DNA of 5,895 bases from the NCBI GenBank assembly GCA_025352305.1, contig JANXTQ010000093.1, positions 1 to 5,895 on the forward strand, in the 5' to 3' direction. Every line of letters begins with the position of its first letter. Position 1 is the first letter of the stretch. Made by a program: the position numbers and the translations under genes. Shown here one piece after another: positions 1 to 5,438 of this stretch. The notes under the pieces were generated by a model, which saw only the letters and a list, made by a program, of their open reading frames with translations, was not told the DNA's origin and searched no databases. The stretch comes from Actinomycetes bacterium. GTDB taxonomy: Bacteria > Actinomycetota > Acidimicrobiia > Acidimicrobiales > RAAP-2.

Positions 1-2404
1 GCCCGAGAGCGAACTCGGAACTGAGAACGGTTGCCAGTTGCTCCAAATACGCGCGCTGTAGCGCCGAGCGGTGAAGAGCGCTCACCGAAATGGGGGGAAC
101 AGTGGCGTCGGCGCTCGGCTCTTGGGGTATCTGCGCTGCGAGGGTCCGGCGAATATAAAAGTTAACCGGAGCGGAAAGAAACTGTTCAATGTCCTCGCGC
201 GAGACAGACGGTTCGTCTGGCGACGACGGCAACAGTATTGGCGTGGGTGACCCAACGAGGGTACGCCGATCAAAGGTTGTGACGATGGCGTGTTCGTCGT
301 CCTCGGGTACCGCGAAGCTGTGACGAGACGACGTCTCGACGTGAAAATTAGCAATCGAGCGATCGAGCACATCGAGCCACTCGTCGAGGGCAATGGCTCG
401 TTCAATTTCGCGGCCCGTCGACTCATCTTTGCCCGAGTAGGTGACAACGAGGCGCTGACGTGCACTGAGTGACGCCGCGAGTGCCGAGGCCAGAATGGCG
501 TTGCGAGGTTCGGGGTCGCCCGCACGTCGTGCTCCCAAAACGGAGTTACTCCACGACGCACTCGGCAGTAGGTCTTCGTCAAAACCCAGGATGCAGACCA
601 TGGCGTACGGCGCGAACTGCAGCGAGGTCAGCGGTGCCACGACGACACCTCGCCGACCGAACACCCGCTGTTGAACGGACGTTGAGGCGAGGTCGTTCCA
701 CAAGAGGCAAAACTCGTCAAAACTCAACGGAGCGTCCACGTCGTCCGCCAACGAGGTTCGTGACGTCCACCCCCGTGCCGTTACCGTAGCCCGATCAAAG
801 GATCCATCGTCGTCGCGATCGCTCATCGTGCTCATCCACGTTTCCAGTCGATCGAGCCACACACTCAGGGGCTCCAACGTCGATTGAAAACGAAAAGGTG
901 CCGTTTCCTCTAAGAGGCGAAGTAGTGGATAAAGCCGAGCCAACAACGTGAGATCACTCGCGACGGCAATAGCGGCCTCCGGATTTTCACAAGGATCAAT
1001 CGCAGCCGACACAACTCGGTCGGCCAGGCGTTGCCACGTTCCGGCGTCAACACGCGTGTGCTTTGGCGAGGTTCCAAAAACGTCGTGCGCAGATCGTTGC
1101 TCGGGCGACACTCCAAAGGTAACGGGAGCCGCTGCGGCCAAAGTCCACAGTCGATCTAACTGGTCAGTGTCGAGTTGTAGGGCTGAACGCACTGAACTGT
1201 AGGAACAAATTTCCTCAATGTGAGCGCGCGTCACGTAGTTGCCGACGAGATGCAATAGGGCGAGCGACAGTCGCAGTTTCGTGGAGAAACGAGAACTGTC
1301 GGAGTCGGTCATTTCATACGCCAGGCGAGGTAGCACCAACTCGTCGCTGCGTTCGTAGTTCCAATGCCGTTCAAGGTCGTTGGAAAAAGTGGAGGGATCC
1401 GGTGAGAGAACCAAAATGTCGTGGGGTTCAATACCTTCTGACACGGCGTCCAAGATGATGTCGCGCAACACTTCAACCTGTCGTGAGTGACCGACACAAC
1501 TAATGACGCGTACCGAAGCGTCGTTGTTGATCGCGTCGAGGGACCCGGTTCCAATCAATTGGCGCTGAAGCGCGCCCAGAGATCCCGCAACCGGGACGTG
1601 CGGGCCGAGAAAGTTCCACTGCGCCGGCACTGAGTTCCACAGTTGCAGGGACTCACGACTTTCTCGCTTCCACGTATCAAGTGTTGTGTCGACGTCGTCC
1701 CCGTTGTCTGTCGGGCCACGTCGCGCCGCGTCGATCGAGGGCGTGGGCCAGAGCAACTGCACCTCGCAGTGAGACGCCAAACTGCTGAGTAACTGGACGA
1801 ATTGGCTACCGCCGGGAATAGACGCCAGAGCGAAGAGGAACACTCGCGAGGGAAGTGCGGCCGGGAGTTGCGTGAGTAGAGCGTCGCGAACCGCGTCTCT
1901 CTGGGCGAGGGGGCTCGGGCGAAACGTAACGAGCTCGCGATAGATCGCGTTTGCTTCCTTCGCGCCAGGCGTGCTCGGCGTCGCGTCTCTCAGCTCCTGC
2001 TCGCGCCACCTCATCAGCAGGTCGATCGCTTCGCCCTGGCGGCGAGCGCTTTCGTAGCTCGGTCGAGGGGTCAACCGTGCCATTTGAGCGAGAGTCACGG
2101 TCGTTACGTCCCACGTCACCCGCGACATTCCCACCTCACTGAGTGCAGCCGACTCGACAGTGCGAACAAACTCCTCGGGAAAGAGGTAGCGAATATTCGC
2201 GGCCACCCCGTCACGAGACGTGGCGCTACTCGTTGCCCACATCGTGCTGAGACGTGCGTCCAACCATTGACGTAACGACGCGGAGGGAACCACGATCCAC
2301 GTGGGCTCTAAGACCGCCCCTGGCGACTGCTTGAGGAGCGTGGCCAGTTCACGACACAGGCTGTCAAGGTCGTCGCCGACGTGAAGTGAGAGGCCCGACG
2401 ACAT
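1..2404 (-). CDS. recC: RecC, exonuclease V (RecBCD) gamma subunit, N-terminal 801 residues (3' end beyond window)
   Basis: This gene encodes the RecC subunit of the RecBCD helicase-nuclease, which processes double-strand DNA ends for homologous recombination. RecC carries the Chi-scanning channel and splits the strands. The frame is open without a stop from ATG at 2404 to the window edge. An in-frame TAA lies directly before that ATG, so no earlier start is possible. Family marks seen: the N-terminal helicase-like segment 'WIVVPSASLRQWL' (residues 36-48) with no Walker A, as expected for the inactive RecC helicase fold; 'GVAANIRYLFPEEFV' (66-80); 'GHSRQVEVLRDIILD' (305-319) followed by 'DILVLSPD' (329-336); 'RRGVVVAPLTSLQFAPY' (584-600) with 'VCILGFDEDLLP' (603-614); and 'ISVSALHRSA' (772-781). 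Family members are about 1,050-1,150 residues, so roughly 250-350 are missing, including the end of the nuclease-like C-terminal domain. recB and recD probably follow to the left. The start has no good Shine-Dalgarno and may be nearly leaderless. Several antiparallel or out-of-frame ORFs within this span are arginine-rich shadows. Confidence 0.9.
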   Translation of the reverse strand, partial: MSSGLSLHVGDDLDSLCRELATLLKQSPGAVLEPTWIVVPSASLRQWLDARLSTMWATSSATSRDGVAANIRYLFPEEFVRTVESAALSEVGMSRVTWDVTTVTLAQMARLTPRPSYESARRQGEAIDLLMRWREQELRDATPSTPGAKEANAIYRELVTFRPSPLAQRDAVRDALLTQLPAALPSRVFLFALASIPGGSQFVQLLSSLASHCEVQLLWPTPSIDAARRGPTDNGDDVDTTLDTWKRESRESLQLWNSVPAQWNFLGPHVPVAGSLGALQRQLIGTGSLDAINNDASVRVISCVGHSRQVEVLRDIILDAVSEGIEPHDILVLSPDPSTFSNDLERHWNYERSDELVLPRLAYEMTDSDSSRFSTKLRLSLALLHLVGNYVTRAHIEEICSYSSVRSALQLDTDQLDRLWTLAAAAPVTFGVSPEQRSAHDVFGTSPKHTRVDAGTWQRLADRVVSAAIDPCENPEAAIAVASDLTLLARLYPLLRLLEETAPFRFQSTLEPLSVWLDRLETWMSTMSDRDDDGSFDRATVTARGWTSRTSLADDVDAPLSFDEFCLLWNDLASTSVQQRVFGRRGVVVAPLTSLQFAPYAMVCILGFDEDLLPSASWSNSVLGARRAGDPEPRNAILASALAASLSARQRLVVTYSGKDESTGREIERAIALDEWLDVLDRSIANFHVETSSRHSFAVPEDDEHAIVTTFDRRTLVGSPTPILLPSSPDEPSVSREDIEQFLSAPVNFYIRRTLAAQIPQEPSADATVPPISVSALHRSALQRAYLEQLATVLSSEFALG

Positions 2405-2413
2405 TTAAAGAGA

Positions 2414-2419
2414 ACTCTA
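2414..2419 (-). promoter_or_regulatory. Candidate -10 box for recC
   Basis: On the minus strand the hexamer reads TAGAGT and ends 9 bases before the recC ATG. A transcript starting 7-8 bases after it would begin one or two bases before the start codon, giving a nearly leaderless mRNA. This fits the absence of a Shine-Dalgarno. No convincing -35 consensus is seen; the expected -35 position falls in the palindrome at 2435-2444. This is inference from sequence only. Confidence 0.4.
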
Positions 2420-2434
2420 CGCAGGCCCTGTAAC

Positions 2435-2444
2435 TTCCTAGGAA
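2435..2444. promoter_or_regulatory. Perfect 10-bp palindrome between divergent promoters, candidate operator
   Basis: TTCCTAGGAA is a perfect inverted repeat near the middle of the 66-bp gap between recC and the methyltransferase gene. It lies 15 bp from the recC -10 box and 14 bp from the plus-strand -10 box. With 17-bp spacers, both -35 hexamers would fall inside it. A dimeric regulator binding here could control both genes. No known regulator consensus is recognised, and a 10-bp palindrome can arise by chance. Confidence 0.35.
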
Positions 2445-2458
2445 AAGTGAGCCACCCG

Positions 2459-2464
2459 TAGACT
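2459..2464 (+). promoter_or_regulatory. Candidate -10 box for a leaderless methyltransferase mRNA
   Basis: TAGACT is followed by exactly 6 bases and then the GTG at 2471. The expected transcription start, about 7 bases after the hexamer, therefore coincides with the first base of the start codon. This is the classic layout of actinobacterial leaderless genes. It also explains why no Shine-Dalgarno precedes the GTG. The -35 position overlaps the palindrome and does not match consensus. Confidence 0.5.
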
Positions 2465-2470
2465 GCGCAG

Positions 2471-3688
2471 GTGAGTACACCTTTATCCGTGGGCGTCCGA
2501 GAAGTAGTGCGTACCGAGCGAGCAGCGACGGGTGGTGCGGTGGCTCGAAGTGCCAGCGGCCAAGTGATCTTTGTTCGCCACGCCCTGCCGCATGAAACGG
2601 TCGAGGTGCAAATAACGGAGTTGGCGAGTCGCTTTGCCCGAGGTGATGTAGTCGAGATTGTTGACGCGAGCGCCGAACGGGTGAGCGCATCGTGCCGGTA
2701 CGCGACAGCTGATCAGTGCGGTGGATGCGACCTCCAGCACGCGTCGTCGTCCGCTCAACTGAGCTGGAAGAGCGACGTCGTCAGTGAACATCTATCGCGA
2801 ATTGCGCGCGATTCGCGACGTGTCGAGGTCAAAAGTGTGGGGCCCGAACAGGCGTCGCGCACACGGCTGCGCTGCGCGGTGGACGCTAACGGTCGTCTCG
2901 GCCTTCGAATGTCACGTCGTCACGACGTCGTAGCGGTTGATCCCTGCTGGCTCGCGCACGAGTCGCTCAAGACAGCTTTTGAAACTAACTGGGCCGGCTT
3001 TGACGAGGTGGAACTGCGAGCGATCGGAGATGAACCCATCGCCGTCGCGCGCCGTGATGAAGGCGAGGACTCGATTTACGAGGTGTTCACCCTGGATCGA
3101 AACCCACTGGCCCCGACAACCGTCTCGCGGGTGGTCGTCAATTCACTGGCCTTCCAGGTAGGACCGCTCTCTTTTTGGCAGTCCCATCGTCGTGCGCCCG
3201 AACTGCTCTCTCAACAGGTGAGCGAACTACTCGGCGCCAAAGAGGGCGACCATGTCACTGACCTCTACAGCGGCGTCGGGCTATTCGCCGTATCACTCGC
3301 CACGGTTGTTGGACCCGGCGGGCGAGTGGTTGCCGTTGAAAGTTCTCGTGACGCGGTAAGCGATGCATTAATTAACGCACAGAGTCATCGTCAGGTCGTT
3401 GTCAGAAACTGGGCGGTCACGCCGAGGGCTATCAACGACTCGGTTAGTACCGGCCAGTTGGTCGTCCTTGACCCTCCGCGATCGGGCGCTGGCAAAGCTG
3501 TCATGGGCGCACTGGTCCGGCGACGTCCTCGCCGCATGGTGTACGTGAGTTGCGATGCCGCTACGTTCGCGCGAGACGTAAAAGTTGCCACCGACGCTGG
3601 CTACTCCCTCAGCGATGTTCGCGCCTTTGACCTGTTTCCCATGACGGAACACGTTGAATTGGTGGGAGTACTTGACGACGGCTCCTAA
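2471..3688 (+). CDS. TRAM-domain class I SAM-dependent RNA (uracil-C5) methyltransferase, RumA/RlmD/TrmA family
   Basis: This enzyme is expected to methylate C5 of a uridine in rRNA (or tRNA) using S-adenosylmethionine. The 405 residues are close to the usual family length. Visible order: N-terminal TRAM-type beta-barrel (about 6-65); a cysteine set C75, C83, C86 (CGGCDLQH) and C159 matching the [4Fe-4S] ligands of RlmD; 'FWQSH' (235-239) with the SAM-contacting Gln237; SAM motif 'DLYSGVGLFA' (264-273) and acidic Glu290 ending the next strand; 'DPPRSG' (334-339); 'YVSCDAATFARD' (358-369) with catalytic nucleophile Cys361; and 'FPMTEHVE' (389-396), where Glu396 matches the general base. All catalytic residues are present, so it is probably active. 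Start GTG 2471 is chosen because of the leaderless promoter layout and because the TRAM domain begins at once. It is divergent from recC and first of a likely three-gene operon. Fe-S plus TRAM favours an rRNA enzyme (RumA/RlmD-like) over TrmA, but the exact uridine target cannot be read from sequence. Confidence 0.9.
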   Translation: MSTPLSVGVREVVRTERAATGGAVARSASGQVIFVRHALPHETVEVQITELASRFARGDVVEIVDASAERVSASCRYATADQCGGCDLQHASSSAQLSWKSDVVSEHLSRIARDSRRVEVKSVGPEQASRTRLRCAVDANGRLGLRMSRRHDVVAVDPCWLAHESLKTAFETNWAGFDEVELRAIGDEPIAVARRDEGEDSIYEVFTLDRNPLAPTTVSRVVVNSLAFQVGPLSFWQSHRRAPELLSQQVSELLGAKEGDHVTDLYSGVGLFAVSLATVVGPGGRVVAVESSRDAVSDALINAQSHRQVVVRNWAVTPRAINDSVSTGQLVVLDPPRSGAGKAVMGALVRRRPRRMVYVSCDAATFARDVKVATDAGYSLSDVRAFDLFPMTEHVELVGVLDDGS

Positions 3689-3733
3689 AGGGGCCAAAGT
3701 GAGTATGAGGGGTCCGTCCACTCGAACCGCCTC

Positions 3734-3739
3734 AGGAGG
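3734..3739 (+). promoter_or_regulatory. Strong Shine-Dalgarno for the small downstream gene
   Basis: AGGAGG is a perfect Shine-Dalgarno. It lies 4 bases before ATG 3744 and 10 bases before a second in-frame ATG at 3750. The spacing is a little short for the first and slightly long for the second, so either could be used. It clearly places the real start here rather than at an in-frame ATG at 3654 inside the methyltransferase gene. Confidence 0.7.
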
Positions 3740-3743
3740 TTTG

Positions 3744-4028
3744 ATGACGATGTCAATCAAGTTTGACCACCACCACCGCCACACCGTGGAGCAGATTTTT
3801 GGTCACCCCATTGGGCACAATATTCAGTGGCGCGACGTCGTTTGTTTATTGGAACGATGCGGTGAAGTTCATGAATCTCACCGTGGAGCGTGGACGGTCA
3901 CGATTGATGGTGTCACGACATCATTTGGTCGAACTCGCGGACGAGACCTGCTTGAAGATCAGGTCATTCGGATGCGTCACCTCCTTAACAGTCTCGGTGT
4001 AAGTCCCAAGGGAGAGATCGCGGCGTAG
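3744..4028 (+). CDS. Small conserved hypothetical protein (94 aa), 'HP-x2-HN-x2-WRDV' type
   Basis: The function is unknown. The protein is 94 residues (92 if ATG 3750 is the start), soluble, with no signal peptide or membrane segment. It opens with a His-rich stretch (DHHHRHT, residues 8-14), then 'IFGHPIGHNIQWRDVVCLLERCG' spread over 18-40. A beta-rich segment follows with alternating polar and hydrophobic residues (about 41-61, WTVTIDGVTTSF), then a basic turn 'GRTRGRD' (62-68) and a C-terminal helix (about 70-84). From memory, short proteins with an 'IFxHPxxHNxxWxDV' opening are widespread uncharacterised proteins of actinobacteria. The alpha-beta-beta-beta-alpha layout and small size resemble the dsRNA-binding-like fold of HicA, but I see no diagnostic HicA motif and no HicB partner, so a toxin call is not supported. 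The gene lies 55 bp after the methyltransferase and 33 bp before yaaA, probably in one operon. It ends in tandem TAG TAG stop codons. Confidence 0.75.
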   Translation: MTMSIKFDHHHRHTVEQIFGHPIGHNIQWRDVVCLLERCGEVHESHRGAWTVTIDGVTTSFGRTRGRDLLEDQVIRMRHLLNSLGVSPKGEIAA

Positions 4029-4039
4029 TAGTCAACGTG

Positions 4040-4063
4040 ACGAGCGCTACCGTGGTCGCTCGT
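4040..4063 (+). promoter_or_regulatory. Inverted repeat covering the yaaA GTG start
   Basis: ACGAGCG (4040-4046) and CGCTCGT (4057-4063) form a perfect 7-bp stem with a 10-base loop. In RNA the 3' arm would pair with the first two bases of the GTG at 4062. The loop contains TACCGT (4048-4053), a TANNNT hexamer that could serve as a -10 box for a leaderless yaaA transcript. The element could be a translation-limiting hairpin in the operon mRNA, a repressor site, or chance. No U-tract follows, so it is not an intrinsic terminator. Confidence 0.35.
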
Positions 4064-4820
4064 GAGCAGTTCGATGATTCTGTTGGTTCCGCCGTCACTG
4101 GGACAAGCGTCGACCGCTCGCGCATTAAACGGCTCGGGGTCCTTCGACGTTGCGTTGAGCGGGCCCCGTGAACAGGTGCGCCAAGCGCTCGCATCCACGT
4201 TGCACGAACCACGAGAGGTTCTCGAGAAATATTTTGCCGCTCGTGGAGATCTCTTAGAGCGAGCAGTTGACGCTCATCGAGCACTCGTTGACTTTGCAGC
4301 ACCGACGACTGCTGCGTGGCGACGATTCAATGGCGTCGTGTGGACTCACTTGAATCCCGCGACGCTCAGTTCACCGCAGAGATCCCGCCTGCTCGTGCCG
4401 TCGGCCTTCTACGGCATGATCAGTGCGAACGATCCAATCAGCGAGTACCGACTCAGTTTTTCCACTTCACTTCGCCCGTTGGGTCCGCTCTCCACATTCT
4501 GGCGACATAGTTTGCGCGAAATATTCGATGTGGCGTTCTCTGGGCGCACCGTCGTGGACCTCTTGCCCGGCGAGCACAGCCTCGCTCTTGACTTCGCCGC
4601 AATCGCGAAGGTGGCTCGCGTCAAACGTGTGCACTTTGTTTCATTTGATGGACAACGTTCAATGGGCCACGACGCCAAAGCGGCCAAGGGCCGAGTGGCA
4701 CGCACGCTTATAGAAGGCGGATGGACCGCTCTAAAAGATTTTGAATGGCTGGGTTGGAGCGCACGCGTACGTGGTGATATCGCCGAAGTAAGAGCGCCAA
4801 AAGTCCGTATCGCTCCTTAG
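4062..4820 (+). CDS. yaaA: YaaA/UPF0246 family peroxide-stress protein
   Basis: This is a member of the YaaA (DUF328) family. In E. coli YaaA limits intracellular free iron and protects DNA from peroxide damage, and the fold includes a DNA-binding-like element. The 252 residues match the family length of about 250. Visible marks: N-terminal strand 'MILLVPPS' (5-12), equivalent to E. coli MLILISPAK; 'FNGVVWTHL' (89-97), matching the FxGdvY segment; 'RLLVPSAFYGMISANDPISEYRLSF' (109-133), matching the LSGLYGVLrPlD...YRLEM core; 'FWR' (146-148); 'VVDLLPGEHS' (164-173); and 'HDAKAAKGRVARTLI' (203-217), the lysine-rich K..KG...R motif. GTG 4062 is used here, but ATG 4074 would give a protein starting MILLVPPS, closer to family starts; neither has a Shine-Dalgarno. 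The PPS motif continues as LGQAS, so the acidic and lysine residues usual at that place in actinobacterial homologues are missing. It is probably the last gene of the methyltransferase operon. Confidence 0.85.
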   Translation: MSSSMILLVPPSLGQASTARALNGSGSFDVALSGPREQVRQALASTLHEPREVLEKYFAARGDLLERAVDAHRALVDFAAPTTAAWRRFNGVVWTHLNPATLSSPQRSRLLVPSAFYGMISANDPISEYRLSFSTSLRPLGPLSTFWRHSLREIFDVAFSGRTVVDLLPGEHSLALDFAAIAKVARVKRVHFVSFDGQRSMGHDAKAAKGRVARTLIEGGWTALKDFEWLGWSARVRGDIAEVRAPKVRIAP

Positions 4821-5254
4821 GGCGCGGGCTTCATGGAGTTGAGCGTTTCACCCATTTGTCGATGAACGAGATTTACGGCTTGCAAGGGGCGAATCATGAC
4901 TCGAAATTCGACGATCTTGCCGACATCGTTGCAGCGGATGATGTCCACGCCGTTGACGTATTTACCGTCCATCGTGGTTTCAAACTCTAGGACCGCCGTG
5001 TCGTTATCGAGCACCTTTTTGGTATAGCGAAATGAGCCTCCCGGACCTTCGGCGCTGGACGCTTCGTTACTCGGATCGCCTGGCAATGTTTGGCCGGCGG
5101 CCTCAAGATACATCTTGGTGAGGACTTTACCGACCTGTGGAGTAAAGACAATGGGCGAGTAAAAAACGACCTCATCGTCCAGGAGTTCGTCCAAGCCCCC
5201 TGCCAGGTCACCGCGCAAATATTGGTTCCAGCGCTGCATTACCTCTTCAATCAC
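4817..5254 (-). CDS. NTF2/SnoaL-like family protein (145 aa)
   Basis: This is a small cone-shaped alpha+beta protein of the NTF2-like superfamily (SnoaL-like), a fold used for polyketide cyclases, limonene-epoxide hydrolases, ketosteroid isomerases and many non-catalytic ligand binders. Visible: an N-terminal helix 'VMQRWNQYL' (5-13); 'LDDEVVFYSPIVFTPQVGK' (25-43), the typical loop and first strand; helix 'VLTKMYLEAAG' (44-54); strand 'AVLEFETTMDGKYVNGVDIIRCND' spread over 87-110, which forms the pocket wall; and a closing 'GKIVEFRVMIRPLQAVNLVHRQMG' spread over 112-135, the most family-typical segment. No catalytic set can be assigned confidently, so substrate and reaction are unknown. The GTG start at 5254 is supported by a strong Shine-Dalgarno six bases upstream. 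Its stop codon (TAA on the minus strand, 4819-4817) overlaps the yaaA TAG, so the two genes are convergent with no space for a separate terminator. It is divergent from the exported-protein gene. Confidence 0.85.
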   Translation of the reverse strand: MIEEVMQRWNQYLRGDLAGGLDELLDDEVVFYSPIVFTPQVGKVLTKMYLEAAGQTLPGDPSNEASSAEGPGGSFRYTKKVLDNDTAVLEFETTMDGKYVNGVDIIRCNDVGKIVEFRVMIRPLQAVNLVHRQMGETLNSMKPAP

Positions 5255-5260
5255 GTTTTT

Positions 5261-5267
5261 CTCCTTT
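5261..5267 (-). promoter_or_regulatory. Shine-Dalgarno for the NTF2-like gene
   Basis: On the minus strand this reads AAAGGAG, followed by six bases (AAAAAC) and the GTG at 5254. The good match and optimal spacing fix the start of the NTF2-like gene at this GTG. Confidence 0.75.
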
Positions 5268-5381
5268 GCTGAACCTCAATGTGGCAACCCGCCGCAGAAC
5301 TCTTTGCCGGAAATCAATGTCCGTTCCGATTTGTGGTCCCAGCAAAATTCCAATTAAGTAAGTAGTCTCAGCGACGACGTT

Positions 5382-5404
5382 ACCGAACGTTGCGGCGCAA
5401 CGGT
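5382..5404. repeat. Inverted repeat upstream of the exported-protein gene
   Basis: CGTTGC (5388-5393) and GCAACG (5397-5402) are a perfect 6-bp inverted repeat around GGC. ACCG (5382-5385) and CGGT (5401-5404) allow an alternative outer pairing with a four-base bulge. It lies about 35 bp before the ATG at 5439 and downstream of the weak -10 candidates, so it would be in the 5' untranslated region as an RNA hairpin or act as an operator. It lacks a following T-tract, so it is not a terminator. Confidence 0.4.
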
Positions 5405-5425
5405 GCGCTGTTCATTTCCACCACG

Positions 5426-5431
5426 AAGGGG
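5426..5431 (+). promoter_or_regulatory. Shine-Dalgarno for the exported-protein gene
   Basis: AAGGGG followed by seven bases and ATG 5439. This is a reasonable Shine-Dalgarno at optimal spacing. It supports ATG 5439 as the start, in agreement with the signal peptide that begins there. Confidence 0.6.
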
Positions 5432-5438
5432 AAATCTG

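Larger units (their letters stand above)
5255..5438. promoter_or_regulatory. Divergent intergenic region between the NTF2-like gene and the exported-protein gene
   Basis: This 184-bp stretch should hold promoters for both outward-facing genes. It is relatively AT-rich around 5343-5370 (AAAATTCCAATTAAG). For the plus strand, TTGTGG (5331-5336), 17 bp, then TTAAGT (5354-5359) is a weak -35/-10 candidate, and TAGTCT (5363-5368) is another TANNNT hexamer. No convincing minus-strand promoter was found. The inverted repeat at 5388-5402 is listed separately. No small ORF with a ribosome binding site is seen. Confidence 0.4.

Noticed and set aside
82..582. Minus-strand ORF of 166 residues in another frame within recC
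   Set aside because: Composition is rich in Arg, Ser and Pro with no recognisable domain; it is a shadow of the recC frame, which is open throughout and clearly homologous to RecC.
469..789. Plus-strand ORF antisense to recC (106 aa)
   Set aside because: Arg/Thr/Pro-rich low-information translation, no ribosome binding site, and fully covered by the strongly supported recC.
1806..2114. Minus-strand ORF (102 aa) within recC in another frame
   Set aside because: Arg-rich translation without family features, overlapping conserved recC sequence.
3680..3695. GGCTCC-TAAA-GGGGCC hairpin across the methyltransferase stop codon
   Set aside because: Six-pair stem with one G-U pair and no following U-tract; the next gene is 55 bp on in the same direction, so a terminator is unlikely.
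3654..3743. Upstream extension of the small gene to ATG 3654
   Set aside because: It would overlap the methyltransferase by 35 bases and lacks a ribosome binding site, while a perfect AGGAGG lies just before ATG 3744.
3368..3784. Minus-strand ORF (138 aa) opposite the methyltransferase 3' end
   Set aside because: It overlaps the catalytic Cys and Glu region of the methyltransferase and the start of the small gene, and has no family features.
3744..4028. HicA-type toxin of a toxin-antitoxin pair
   Set aside because: No diagnostic HicA motif and no HicB-like or other antitoxin gene adjacent; neighbours are housekeeping or stress genes.
4795..4826. GCGCC...GGCGC arms at the convergent stop codons
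   Set aside because: Only 5 bp with a loop of about 22 bases and no T-tract; too weak to call a terminator.
5276..5320. TCAATGT direct repeat (5276-5282 and 5314-5320)
   Set aside because: Seven-base repeat with no further symmetry or promoter relation; compatible with chance.
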